From positions 41,469,001 to 41,533,000 of the forward strand of contig NC_088355.1 of assembly GCF_036884655.1 (NCBI RefSeq): a stretch of 64,000 bases of DNA, in the 5' to 3' direction. The DNA comes from Musa acuminata AAA Group (Eukaryota; Streptophyta; Magnoliopsida; Zingiberales; Musaceae). The position numbers and the translations under genes were made by a program. The notes under the pieces are model-generated. The model was not told where the DNA came from. It did not search any database and saw only the letters and a list, made by a program, of their open reading frames with translations. Position 1 is the first letter of the stretch, and each line of letters opens with the position of its first letter. Below, piece after piece: positions 23,277 to 34,863 of the stretch.

Positions 23277-24447
23277 AGCCGCCATGGTGACGAATAATAC
23301 ACCTCAGTCGAGAATGCGATGGTTTGATCTGCTCCCAAAAAGAGCGAAATATGATATACTTGAGATCTTAATTTGAGAATCGAATATTGGTATTGGATAA
23401 TGATGATATTTTCAATGACCTTGTTGATTCCTGATTGGGAATTCCGGATTGGATAATAATACTCGTATTGTGTCCTGTCTCTTTTTATCTTTGCTATCTT
23501 ATACATAAGACAGCTTTTGAAATTGGACCGTTCATCCTCACAATGCGTTGGCATTGTTTCAGGTGGTGGTTTTCAGAACCTGAGGTTGAATCCTCCTACA
23601 TTCATCAAGAGCGGACTGCATGAGCAGCTTCGTTCTTCTGTTGTCGGGCTTTGTTTGGTGGACAATGCATTTGAACGGTGAATGGATTTGCTCATTCATC
23701 ATCTTTGACCAAACAGCCCAGGAAATCAATCTTTCCAAAGAATTCGCTATTAGACCGAGTCAACCAGGACGTGTTAAAGATGGGTTCAACAAAACCCGCC
23801 CCTGCTGCAATCTCGGTTCAAGAAAAAGAGAAGAAAAATAGCTAAACAGCGTAGAATGATGGCCCGAAGGTAGTTGGTTGTCTGAACCAATGGATCGGTT
23901 TAAGACTCTAGTGGCTTGTGGATGGGTTAATTCAAACATAATGTGCATAGTATGTCGCGTCAATCGCATAATAGACTACTGTTGCGGAGGGTTTTCACAT
24001 GGAATGATTGGTGCAAGACACATTTGCTCGAACGTGGCCTCTCACTGTTGGTATGGTCACAGTCATATAGCTTCCCCTTCCTGAAGTGCGTTATCACCGA
24101 TCCGAGAGAACCCATCCCACCTAGTTAGAAACCACTCGTACGAATAATGCACGAGCACCATATCTTGTTTTCACCCATACATACATCTCGTTGTACTAGA
24201 AAAATTTTAGGCACATGAGACAACGAGCAGAGTCAATGATCAGTAGTAAGTATTCAAAGACAAGAAAATTATATAGATGCTAATTAATTAACTAACAATA
24301 ATAATATAAAGGCTGAGGAATTATTTCCTTTTTTTTTTCTCAAATAGATAAAATGTCGATAGAGACTTGGTGGTAGAAACAGTACTGCATGAATGGAACA
24401 CTTGGGGGACTTCTCCTCTACGTGCTCCAGGAATCCAACGGCCATGA
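23277..24447. other. 3' flank of RAMP4-like gene and spacer
   Basis: The first few hundred bases are probably 3' UTR. The rest has only short random frames. Confidence 0.5.
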
Positions 24448-24969
24448 TCAGGACACGTCGACCGGCTTACACAGGAATAGCAACGACGCCGGCCGCTGCT
24501 GCCTCCCGCCCAGCCGCTCGTAGCAGTCGATGGAGAAGAGCGAGAGGGAGAGGGAGAGGGAGAGGTGGTGAGCCGCCGCTGCCTCCGCCGTCGTCGTCGT
24601 CGATCCCCGTCCCCCTGCCGAGCCGGCGAGCCGGTCCAGGGCCGGCCCGATGCAGAGCCGGTAGAGCCGGCGGTACCCGCCGAGGGCGGCCACCACGGAC
24701 CGCGTGCTGCAGCCGCCATCGGCCGCGCTGCTCCCACCTCCAGCCACGTGGCGGTGGCACACGGCCTCCCACACGCTGTCCCGGCGGCCGACGGCGTTCC
24801 AGAGGCGGCACACGCACCCGGCCACCGCCAGGGACCGGCCGTCCAGGCGGCCCAGTATCTCCGCCAGCAGGTCGACGTTGTCGTTGACGGAGAACGCCCT
24901 CCGCCTCCCCTTTGCCTCTTCTTCCTCCTCCTCCTCTTGCTCTTCCTCCCCTTCTTCTCTCGTGAGCAT
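24448..24969 (-). CDS. SNE: F-box protein, SNEEZY/SLEEPY2 type
   Basis: A single exon encodes 173 aa. An acidic, Glu-rich N-terminus (residues 5-18) leads to an F-box at about 31-72 (VDLLAEILGRLDGRSLAVAG, then CRLWNAVGRRDSVWEAVC). Then come ALGGYRRLYRL and the C-terminal LSLSLSLSLFSIDCYERLGG and LLFLCKPVDVS. The last two blocks are those of the SNE subfamily. SNE proteins join SCF ubiquitin ligases and promote loss of DELLA repressors, so they act positively in gibberellin signalling in the nucleus. An in-frame Met lies 20 codons upstream (25029), but it sits only about 10 bp from a TATA box and is probably not transcribed, so I chose 24969. No intron is seen, as expected for the family. Confidence 0.85.
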   Translation of the reverse strand: MLTREEGEEEQEEEEEEEAKGRRRAFSVNDNVDLLAEILGRLDGRSLAVAGCVCRLWNAVGRRDSVWEAVCHRHVAGGGSSAADGGCSTRSVVAALGGYRRLYRLCIGPALDRLAGSAGGRGSTTTTAEAAAAHHLSLSLSLSLFSIDCYERLGGRQQRPASLLFLCKPVDVS

Positions 24970-25035
24970 AACGACTGTTTTCTTCTTCCTTCCCTTGTGG
25001 AAGAGGAGGAGAAAGAGAAGCGAAAGCAACGAGTC

Positions 25036-25044
25036 TTATATATA
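25036..25044 (-). promoter_or_regulatory. TATA box of the F-box gene
   Basis: TATATATAA on the minus strand predicts a start near 25010, which places the Met at 24969 as the first in-frame start of the mRNA. Confidence 0.65.
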
Positions 25045-25799
25045 AGTGGGAGGGAAGGGACTGGAGAGAAAGAGTGTGGTGGAGGTTTTGACTTGTAGAA
25101 GAAGATGAATGAATACACAACATGCATATAGTAAGGATACGTTGGAACGAGCAATGTATGATAAAGAATACGATGAGGAAAGTGTTGTGAGCATTTATGG
25201 TGGGAAGGGAAGGGGAAGGGAAGGGAAGGGAAGGGAGAGGGAAGGCATCTTCGGGGACGAGGAGATGGGGCCAACCAAGCAGGCCAAGAAGAGCTTGGAG
25301 ATGCGTAAAGGAGACCTTTTTTATGGTGTTTCTTTTCTTCTTTCTCCTCCTTGTGAAGGGTGGTGGGATGAATAAAGAAGAGTTTGATGGGAAAAAGGTT
25401 GTCTTGTTCTTAGTTGTGTAGTGATGCGGGTGGATGATGATGATGATCCAATTGGTGGTGGTGGTATCGATTTGGTCCATCGGTTGTCGGGTTCAGGATT
25501 TTGCCTTGCTTTTGTTGCTTTAATGACTCGGGGCAATATTTTAGATTGCTATATAATATAATGTGCGTAGGAGGGCTTGTCTAGCCATGCAAATAAGCAC
25601 AGCTCGTGATCATATCACTAACACCTACTGAAAATTTTATGGAATCGACCCAAGTCATGATCGTTCATCACAAGTACTCCAAATTATTAGTGTATTGGTA
25701 GTTGCCATGTAGCTCTCGTTGACACCAAATACGGAAAGCTTTTCCACGTCACATGTGATCCATCCATTCCTTTTTAGGGCATCTAATAATATCTTTTCG

Positions 25800-26270
25800 T
25801 GTCTTATCAATACTACTTAATTAAAAGATCGAGATCGGATGAGGTCTCTATCGACGAGGAGATATCGCGGTCATTGAACATCATCAATATTATATCAAGG
25901 TATTCGTCAAGGTGGAAGTGTCGAGGGCTGATGTGCTATGGGTTGAGAATAGAGCATCCTCACTAAAATGGTCGTTAAGTGAATAAGCACGATGGTGTTC
26001 TTGTACCACGAGACTGTACAATATATGTCAGGGATATTCATATCAACTTAGAGCTAAAAGGAGGGTCTCGGAAGTTTGATCAAATACTATCATGCACAAA
26101 GATCGAGATCGAGTGAAATTCTTGATGTAGTCCTTTAACACTATAGTAAACCCGAAAATAAAATAAAAATTTAAGTAAACAATAACCGACCTCGACAAGA
26201 AGAATATTTTACGGAGATTTTTTTTAATTGATTATGTTATCATGGGTCGAGTCACGATTGAATATATATA
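25800..26270. mobile_element. possible LTR-element fragment
   Basis: Phrases such as AAGGTGGAAGTGTCGAG, CATCCTCACTAAAATGGTCG and TCCTTTAACACTATAGTAAACC resemble parts of the 2.6-5.7 kb element (its LTR and the region before its right LTR). The match is loose and no ends or target duplication are visible. Confidence 0.35.
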
Positions 26271-27761
26271 TATATATTTCCCCCTTAAAGATCGGAATTT
26301 CGATGTAAAAAGTAATCACCATTTCTTGAATTGGGAACGTACAAAGTGATCAAAGCAACGGATGCGTTATCGAGCGAGTCACTTGCATCGGTCAACGATG
26401 CCATGACGAGGAAGGAGACAGAGGTTCGATGGGTTGGGAAGAGCGAGCCGGAGATGGGACATGGAATTCGACACGAAGCAGAGCAAAGCCGCTGCCTCAC
26501 GTGGATTCCTCCTCCGCCCTCTCACCCAAGCACGCACTCGAACCAATCCGAGTTGGAAGTTTGCTTGGGAGATACCACCGCTGGACTTGTACCCGACCCG
26601 ATAATTAGAGACGTTGTGTTTTACCTCTCTCTCTCTCTCTTTCTCCAACGCGCTTCGTCCCCTCCCTGCGACCTGCGAGCTGCGCTTCCCCCCACATCCC
26701 AAGTACTACTGCCCCAGCTCTCACCCTCGCCATGGCAGGTCGCCTGCTGCTCGGCAAGCACAGTAACCAGGGAGCCAAGTTGTCGTTTCCGTCATCCCCG
26801 CCTCGTGAGTAGCAGACCCACTGCTGCTCATGATCTGAGCTCGATGTTCTGCTGCGACGCGAGCCTACACGGAGATGCTCTTTCTGAGCTCTTCTCAGCT
26901 GAACCAGCCGACTCCAGCGAGGAGACGACACACACACACACTCTCTCTCTCTCTCCCCCACCTGACACAGCAGAGCAGACCCAACCAACAACACGGGGCA
27001 TGCTGGACATGTGAAATGAACCTTCAAACAACCGAAAACACATTCCTTTTAGCATGGCTTGACATGCACCCGAGAAGCTTTTGGACATGGGAAGCTAATG
27101 CCTAAAACAAACCATCGAAACAAAGTCCATCCCTAAAAGCCACATGTTCCCAACCATGGGACACACACAATGAACATTCTTGTCATGGTAAGTAGACAGA
27201 TTCGCCGATGCACAAGGGGAGAAAGGGAGTAGTCCAAAGGCTCACGTGACCACCTCCTCCGTACCCGCTGGAATCACTGCCAAAATATTAATTTCGTGGA
27301 GCATAAGTCAACAACAGGCCCCTAAAATGGTGCTTGTAGAACAAGGTGGGTCAACAGCGCCCTGACATGCCCAGGCCACAGAGTCCCACCCACCCATGCA
27401 GTCCTCCCCACAGTGAGTCCATCATATAAATCGACGGAGACGTAGCCGAGAAGGTCGCAGGTCCCATTATTGCCCTTCCAAAACCTCGGTAAGACACAAG
27501 CCGGAGCAGCCCAAGGTGGCGTTGGCGTCTTGTACCTGGCTGGCTGCACAGTGCTCACAAGAAAGCAATGGAACAAACAAACAAAAAGATGGAGATCGGA
27601 GGAGTTGAGGCGTGGGTGGGTGTCGCCACCAGAGGAAAAGAAACTATACATATATACATATATAATGGATTCTTTGAGGGGGAAGGATGCAACAAGACAA
27701 GCACGGAAATACATGGAGAAAAGGGCCGAGGGGGTGAGGCATCCAAAGAGGACCCCCAACT

Positions 27762-27763
<2 letters not shown>

Positions 27764-27793
<30 letters not shown>
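27764..27793. repeat. (CT)n microsatellite
   Basis: A CT run of about 30 bp. Confidence 0.95.
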
Positions 27794-27795
<2 letters not shown>

Positions 27796-28622
27796 AGTAG
27801 AGTCATTGAGGCTTTAGCTGCTGAGGGTTTTTAGCTGGGAATGGCAGGCAGGATGTGCTTGCACCTGAGCCCTCGGCTCCAAGTCCTGAGCCATTTTGCC
27901 TGTCCTCTTACTGTGAGGGAGGTGAGGGTTTGGTTGGGTGCCTTTGTTTTTATGCCTGCTTGACCATTGGTTGGGATCATCTTCTGTGTGTTAGGTCAAC
28001 AAGATCCCATGCTTAATATTGGTAACCTATACGTTTAAGGCCTCATTGATCTCATGGGGTGGCTCATCTATTTGGGACCAATGATGCATTGTGGTGGTTT
28101 CAAGGACCACATGACACATATGACATGAAACATTCTCCAAAGAGTACGATATGAGATGGACACAACAAATGCTTGCATTTAAACTCTGGTGATTTATGCT
28201 TCAAAATTATATTACCTGACTCCACGAAGCTACTGCAGCTTTGTTCTCCTTCATTTATCCTTCAGAATGGTTTTCATTCTTTTGCTGCGTCCACTTGAGT
28301 AATGTGCAGCTAAAAACTCTGCCTTTCCATGATCCTGTAAGCAGAGTAAATAGGCCAACAACTGAAACAAGTGCAGTTTTCCTTACCACGCTGACCTACA
28401 TGTGAGTTCTGATCACACCTTGTTTCTTATCACAGGCCAACAGAGGAACGCCAATCAAATCTAACGCCATACTGCGGCCTGGTGTCATCCAGAACTTACC
28501 CACTTCTGTTCACTACCACATGCAAAGATTAGAAGCTCAGTAGTGAGTTGCCAGAATTATAAAATAACATGATATCAAAATGGAGAAGAAGGAAACAAAC
28601 CAAAACCAAAACACAACAGAAG

Positions 28623-28737
28623 AAAGAAACCTCATGTTGGTATCACCAGCTTGATCTCCACAGCTAACACCTGCTGTAACAAAAGAAACCTCCAGTTGGT
28701 ATCATAAGCTTGATCTCCACAACTACACCTGCCGGAA
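28623..28737. repeat. 57-bp tandem duplication
   Basis: AAAGAAACCTC, GTTGGTATCA, AGCTTGATCTCCACA and ACACCTGC recur in order in two adjacent units, about 28623-28681 and 28682-28737. Confidence 0.8.
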
Positions 28738-29312
28738 CATCAACCAGAGTCATCAATTGATTGCAAGCTCTTCAGGCATTCATATGCCTAGAGACCTCAT
28801 AGATTCATCAATAGGAGAGTACAAGAGATCCCAATCGTTGAGGTATTTGAATACTACACTGAAGCCATAGAGAAGAGGTGAGGAAAGGAAGAACATTTTG
28901 CCTCCAGAACAACTTTTACAGCATCTTAGCACTTGGTTGACAACCCAAAGGAGACTGTCATGGGCCAGATGCGGATCAAACAAATTCCAGATCCCACGTC
29001 AGGATAGAAAACCCAAACGAGCTAGTATATTTAAATTCGCCAGGAAGCTTTCACCAAAAGTAAATAAAAGCGCCCAGTGGTACATCTTATTATAAGTCTT
29101 GCAACAATCATATAATGTTCTCCAATTTATTCTTTAGCAGAAAAAGACCTGATGATTCAAGTCATCAAAAGATTTGCCCAACACCTAATGTAAGAGCTCT
29201 CTAAACATCTATTAGGAGACATGCTGAATAGATTAATGTTTGTCCATTAACCCAATATTTTCAATTCTCATGATCTTCAGTGCATAAAGAGGTGTGAACA
29301 TTATTTTTCAAT

Positions 29313-32001
29313 CTAGGCTTGCTCTTTTGCTGCTGCACCATCCTCATCTTGACTAGGTCTGATGAACTCCAACAATATTCTAGCCAAATGAAATTGGTGT
29401 GATATGAATCTGTGGTCAGCACCTTCTATGATGTGCAGCTTATGGTTCATGATCAACTTATCAAATTTTGACGCATCTTCTGGTGGTACAATATCATCCT
29501 CTGAACCATGAACTGTCAAGACCCTGCAATTCTTGTCAATTGATAAACATGCAGTACGCATATCAGTGGTTAGGCGATCAATCAGACTTTGTTCAGTCAC
29601 CCGATAGGCGAATTTTCCCATCTTGTCTATCACGTCGATGAATCCATCCCTTTTCATTCTTTCCATAAAATCCTTCCCTAGACGGTCATCAATGCCTCTC
29701 TCCAAAGTAAAACGGCCGGATATATTAACAACAGTAGAAATATCATGAAACTTAGAAGCATATAAAAGAACCACATTTCCCCCTTTGCTGTGCCCAACGA
29801 TGGCATGCACTCCACGATTCTGCCTTGAGAAATATTGAATTATGGCCCGCAAGTCTTCGACCTCTCTCCAATAATTACCATATTGAAATGAACCATCACT
29901 ATCCCCATTCCCAGCAAAATCAAACCTAAAGACACTGACATTCTCAGATACAAGTACGTCAGCAAGGTTCATAATAGTTTTGCTTTCTTTAGAGGATCGA
30001 AATCCATGGCATAATACCACAAGCTCACAAGAACCAGCTTCATGTAAAATTCCAACAAGATTCTCTCCATGAGTGTTTCTGATTACTACCTTCTGTTGAG
30101 ATGCACTGGAAACTTCAATTTGGCTTGAAGAAATTTGTATTATCGGCCTTTTAAGAAAGCCTGCTGATTCACCACTAAAGATAAACTGCATTCAAGATGT
30201 TGAGTGTAAGTATTACTTAAAGGTCCTGACCAAATTTGATACTTAACCTACAAGTTCTGTACATGGAATAATCAATAATATAGCAAAATCTTACTCTCCA
30301 AAGACTAAAACAAAACCATAAGCATAAATCAAATGGATCTCAAGGATGATATGAACAATGTCCAGATGACAAATGAAGGCTTTTCTGTAGCTTAGGAAGC
30401 TTCCGCTTAAGTACTAAGACTTCACAAAAGCCTCAAAAGAAAAGATATAGTAAGCTCATAGAGTTCAGATGGCATGCAACATCTCTGTTGAGCATGCAAC
30501 AATAAAATCGACCATTGCTTTACTAAATAAAACAAAGACCACACGGTAGCAAACATCAATTTATTACTGTTCAAGTGATGTGATGTGTACCAACATAGCT
30601 TGGTACAGTAGATTTATACCATCAATTTACAGTAGCAAACATCAATTTATACCATGGAGACCATGGACTTACCATGCAAGACATTGACTAGTGCTACTGA
30701 AATAGACTACTCATTAATGGACATAGACTAAGGAGAATGTCATGACCTCTTATGAGTATCTACAATACCACAACGAGCTTAAAAGTTGTGCTCCAAAGGA
30801 CTGCTTTTACTCATTAAGAGTCTTCCAAATGAACATGGCTAAGTTAATGAAAACTTACATATTCTTTTGTGCTTGACACTTTTCTTTAGTATCGAAAGAT
30901 ATGATAAATGAGCTTAAACTGTCATCAGTGAGGACAATATTCCTATTGTCCAATAGCCTTATATATTAACTCTTTGCTTGCAGGGGTTGTTTCGCTAAAA
31001 AGTTGACTAGAGAATATCAAATCAAAGCTTGGTAATAAAATTTATCACCTGTTACAGATAGTTTTCTGGCTGAAGAGCCGTGCACATAGCGTACCTTGTA
31101 TGGCTTGAATTTGATGATGACAGTAATTGGAAATACTGGTGCAGAGTTCCAGAATATTTTTAGTGGTTTGAAAATTTGTGTACTATTTGCTATCCTTCTA
31201 AAATATATAATCTCTCTAGCATCCTTTTCCCTGTTGTAAAAGATCTAGATCCTTTCCACCGTGAAGGCTCAAGAAACTTGAAATGAGAAGATTCCACTTA
31301 CTGCATATGTTGGATCTCTAAAGCAAAAAAATCTACTTCAATCGAGTAACAAATACATCTACATCCCATATGCGGAATTGACTAACTCGAACACCGTTGT
31401 TAATCGTTCAAATGAACAAAGACTGTCTTTGATTGTGAAATCCTTTTTGTTCCTTATGTGAAATGGCTTGCCAATAATCCTAGCTATCCTCGTCGTTCGA
31501 TGGATATAGCTATAGCTAAAGCTAAATCTACGAAGAAAAAGCATACGGCAGAACCAACCAGACAGTACAAGTAACAAATCAGACTCTGAAGCAAATGTAG
31601 CAGTACCGGAAATTAAGGGAGAATATTACAGTTCCATTCTAGGGAAAGAAAGACCAAGAATCGAGTACCTTGTCGGCATCGGCGTTAACATCGAGAGGAA
31701 TTGCAGCAACCGCAGGTATCTCATCGACCTTAGAGAGAAGAACAGAATCACATCCAGCGCAACCAACTGAGCTTCCTTACGAAGAAGAGGAGGAAAGTCG
31801 AAGTACCTCCGTCGCGTCTAGGGTTCGCTCGGAACGAAAGGCCTCCCCGGCGGCCACGGGGCCGCGGGAGCGCAGGGAGGCGGGAGGGCTCGAGCATCGG
31901 AGAGCGGAGGAGAGGGATTGAGGCTTGGCAGAGAGGGAGGAGGCGTAGTTGGAGGGAGGGGGCAGGGCGACCGTCGCGGGGAGCGAGGAAGGGGCAACCA
32001 T
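29313..32001 (-). CDS. alpha/beta hydrolase with probable plastid transit peptide
   Basis: I reconstruct three exons: 31807-32001, 31669-31728 and 29313-30185, giving 375 aa. The last exon carries the whole catalytic domain. It shows the oxyanion-side LCHGF, the nucleophile elbow GHSKGG (Ser218), Asp315 in GSEDDIVPP and His343 in GADHRF, the expected Ser-Asp-His triad. The family includes plant esterase/lipase-like hydrolases of unknown substrate, related by memory to the group of Arabidopsis At3g47560. Exon 1 is rich in Ser, Ala and Arg and almost free of acidic residues for 50 aa, as in chloroplast transit peptides. Phases are 0 at both joints. The last exon is certain; the link to the first two rests on phase, splice sites and transit-like composition. 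Another small exon could hide in the 1.5-kb intron. Confidence 0.8.
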
Positions 32002-32748
32002 GGCTCCACCCAGGCATCGTGGGTCGCTGTCCCATAATATCCGACAGGTCGCGTGCCCTGCGCGTGACTTGAAATGGTCTTTATTTTTGTTTTTCTTAAA
32101 TGGTATATCTTTGAATTACAATCATGCATTTATTATTTGTAAATAATACATAATTGATGAGAGTAATAATGACGATGAGACTCGTGTTGACGTCAACTGT
32201 CCCAGATGATGCCTCGTGCCTCTGTTAACCTAACAGCACCTGGTCAACACGGATCGAAACGCTGACCGAGACACATTAACATCCTGCTCAGGCTCGATCA
32301 TTCATGCCATGCCAATCTCGATGTCAGACGTTACCAGGAGTACGGTCCTGCTCCCTGCGAGCAGGCACTTCAGGCAACGGTAACCTTCACTATAAAAACC
32401 CTCACGCTCCGAGGAAGAAATGAGGACAACCAAAAAACCCCCTACGACTATTCACTAACTTGATCATCGGAGGGTTCGGGCCGAGCTCTCTCGATCCGAC
32501 CTGTGTGCAGATGTGAAGACGGAGGCCTCCCACTAAATGCCCAGACGAGAAGCCCCCTCTGGGAGGAAACGGTGACCCCTTCGCGATCGGACCACCGTAG
32601 TCGATCTTCTGCAGTCTCAAGGGTCGTCCCAGAAAGATCCCCCATTATTTGGACCCGAACCAAGCAGCGTCGGCCTCGAGGCCGCGACTTAAAGTTGTTT
32701 ACACTAACAATAATAATTAAAAGTATAAAATGGTCTTTCATGTATGTC

Positions 32749-32828
<80 letters not shown>

Positions 32829-33150
32829 TTTGAGTCAAACACATTATCAATTTTACAATATGACTAATTTCAAAATCAATTAGACTGACAGAAGAAACCG
32901 ATTTATGGAAGACCACAAATACATGAACACAATGCTTCAAAGTAGCACACTTACTTTAGGCAGTGGAACCTTTCTGTAGTGGATACAAAAATACGAAAAG
33001 GAGATAATATGAACAGCTTTGTTGCATCCAGTGCTCATATGTGCCGATTGAAGTCATCGTATCACCTTATGGAGAAGACGAAGGAAGGAATCATTCACCA
33101 CCCTTTGTGCCCAAGAATCTAGTAGGTCTCTGTATTTTGCCTAGGCATCA
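32002..33150. other. intergenic region
   Basis: No gene is seen. A long TA microsatellite lies at 32753-32825. Confidence 0.6.
32753..32825. repeat. (TA)n microsatellite, ~73 bp
   Basis: A perfect TA run, the longest in the window. Confidence 0.95.
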
Positions 33151-34766
33151 TCAAGCTTTAACTCCTTCCTTCTCGTCTTCTTGCTTGTTCCGTGGATTTG
33201 TGTTGCTTCCTTTGTTGAAGACCTGCTCCATCTCTTCCTCCAGGGCCCTCCCTTTTGTCTCAGGACAGCAAAAGAAGTAGAAGGCCCATGCTACGACCCC
33301 GATGCCCGCAAGGAGGAAGAAGGCACCGCCGATGGTTATGGCCTTGTAGAGTGAGATGAAGGACATGGACATGGCGGAATTCATCAGCCTGTTGATTGCC
33401 ACGCCCAAGCTGGTTCCTTGTGCCCTCAGCCTCAGAGGAAAGATCTCAGAGCAGTAGACCCAGGTTACGGGGCCGAGCCCAATGGAGAAGGAGGTGACGA
33501 AGGAGAACACAAACACCACACACGATACCTGCGCCCAAAGTAGCTTCTCCTGTGAGTGCCTCGCCAGCGTCATGACAGTCCCAAGCCCTGTGAGAGAGAG
33601 AATCATCCCGCTCAAGCTGGTGAGGAGCAGCTTCCTCCTGCCGGCCTTATCGACGAGGAGGATGGCCACCAAGATGAACAGTGTTTTGAAGACGCCGACG
33701 CCGATGGTGGCAAGAAATTGTTGGTTCTTGGTCACCAGGCCCGCCTTCTTGAAGATCCTCGGGCTGTAGAGGACGATGGCTTCGATCCCGGTGGCGTGCT
33801 GGAAGATGTGGATGCCGATGGTGGCCGTCAGGATGCGCCTCACGGTCGGCGTCGGTCGCAGCAGCTCCTTCCACACGCCTTCCCCGTGATGCTTGCTCAC
33901 AACTTGCACCACGTCTTCGGTGGAGCTCCTGTCGATCCCCACGGTGGCCTTGATGTCCTCCAGCCGGCGTTCCGCCTCCTCCTTGGTGTTTGACACTCGT
34001 CGCAGCACGTCCCTCGCGTCCTTGATGCGGCCCTGCATGACCAGCCACCGCGGGGACTCCGGCATGGCGAAGATGCTGAAGGCCAGGGCAACGGAAGGGA
34101 CCATGGCGACACCGAGCATCAAACGCCAGCCGTAGATCAGCGGGAGCTTCCCGAAGATGTAGTTGGAGAGGTAGCCGAACAGGATGCCGAGGCTGATGCA
34201 CATCTCCGGCAGGGAGCTGAGGCAGCCGCGGGAGGACGGGGAGGAGACCTCCACGGAGTAGACGGGGGCGATCATAAGGGCATATCCGACGCCGACTCCC
34301 GCGACGCACCTGCCTGCCATCAGCATGGCGAAGTTGAGCCCCAGGCTCATGAGGAGCGAACCGAGGAAGAAGATGGCGGCGGCGACGACGATGGTGTAGC
34401 GGCGGCCGATCCAGTCGGAGACCCTGCCAGCAGTCAGCGATCCTACCAAGGCGCAGGCGTTGAGGATCCCGGCGAGGACTTGGATTTGACCGTCGGTGGC
34501 CTTGAGGTCCTCTTGGATGAACAGCATGGCGCCGCTCATGACCCCTGTGTCTGCTCTCCAAGGCAGAAGGAAGGGACACGATGAGCAACGTAATCATACT
34601 GCATTTCGTGGCCAAAACGGAAACAATGAACTCACACCTACAGATGGATGAGCTCACCGTAACCCATCAAGACAGAGATGAAAGAAGCTATGAAGGAACA
34701 GGCAAAGGCATACTTGTTCCTTCCATCCTTCACCTTCTGATCCACCGTCGAGCCACTCTCTGCCAT
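33151..34766 (-). CDS. PLT: polyol/monosaccharide transporter (MFS sugar-proton symporter)
   Basis: Exon 1 is 34658-34766 and exon 2 is 33151-34550; the joined frame gives 502 aa. Exon 1 encodes a short cytosolic head and TM1 (KYAFACSFIASFISVLMGY), and the joint restores the family sequence YDTGVMSGA. Sugar-porter signatures follow: GRVSDWIGRR at 78-87, PESPRWL at 200-206, and PETKGR at 466-471 before a charged cytosolic tail. Twelve membrane spans fit the hydrophobic pattern. This combination is typical of plant polyol transporters (PLT/PMT group), which import sorbitol, mannitol, inositol, xylose or glucose with protons at the plasma membrane. The exact substrate cannot be read from sequence. 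A TATA box lies about 90 bp upstream of the ATG. Confidence 0.92.
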
Positions 34767-34855
34767 CTTCCTCCCACCAGTAGGACTATCTTCTCTAAAC
34801 TCCTGTCTCTTTAATTAAGCTGCTTCAATGTCTGCACATAGGAATCTGACCTCAT

Positions 34856-34863
34856 CTTTTATA
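34856..34863 (-). promoter_or_regulatory. TATA box of the transporter gene
   Basis: TATAAAAG on the minus strand lies 90-97 bp before the ATG at 34766, which predicts a leader of about 65 nt. Confidence 0.7.

Larger units (their letters stand above)
25050..29312. other. long intergenic region
   Basis: No supported gene occurs in 4.2 kb. It holds purine-rich (GGGAAGGGAAGG) promoter-side repeats near 25200, a retroelement-like fragment at about 25800-26270, CT microsatellites at 26625-26642 and 27764-27793, and a 57-bp tandem duplication at 28623-28737. A 227-aa open frame at 26331-27014 lacks any domain and is driven by CT/CA repeats. Confidence 0.5.

Noticed and set aside
24321..25480. Long minus-strand frames of 317 and 337 aa over the F-box gene
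   Set aside because: They are out-of-frame shadows of the GC-rich F-box exon; only the 24448-24969 frame has the F-box and SNE C-terminal motifs.
26331..27014. 227-aa plus-strand frame
   Set aside because: Driven by CT/CA microsatellites and GC content; no domain, start context or splice support.
32503..32940. Open frames with long Ile-Tyr runs on both strands
   Set aside because: They are translations of the TA microsatellite.
33647..34657. 336-aa minus-strand frame over the sugar transporter
   Set aside because: Shadow of the transporter exon; it is His/Arg-rich and has no domain.
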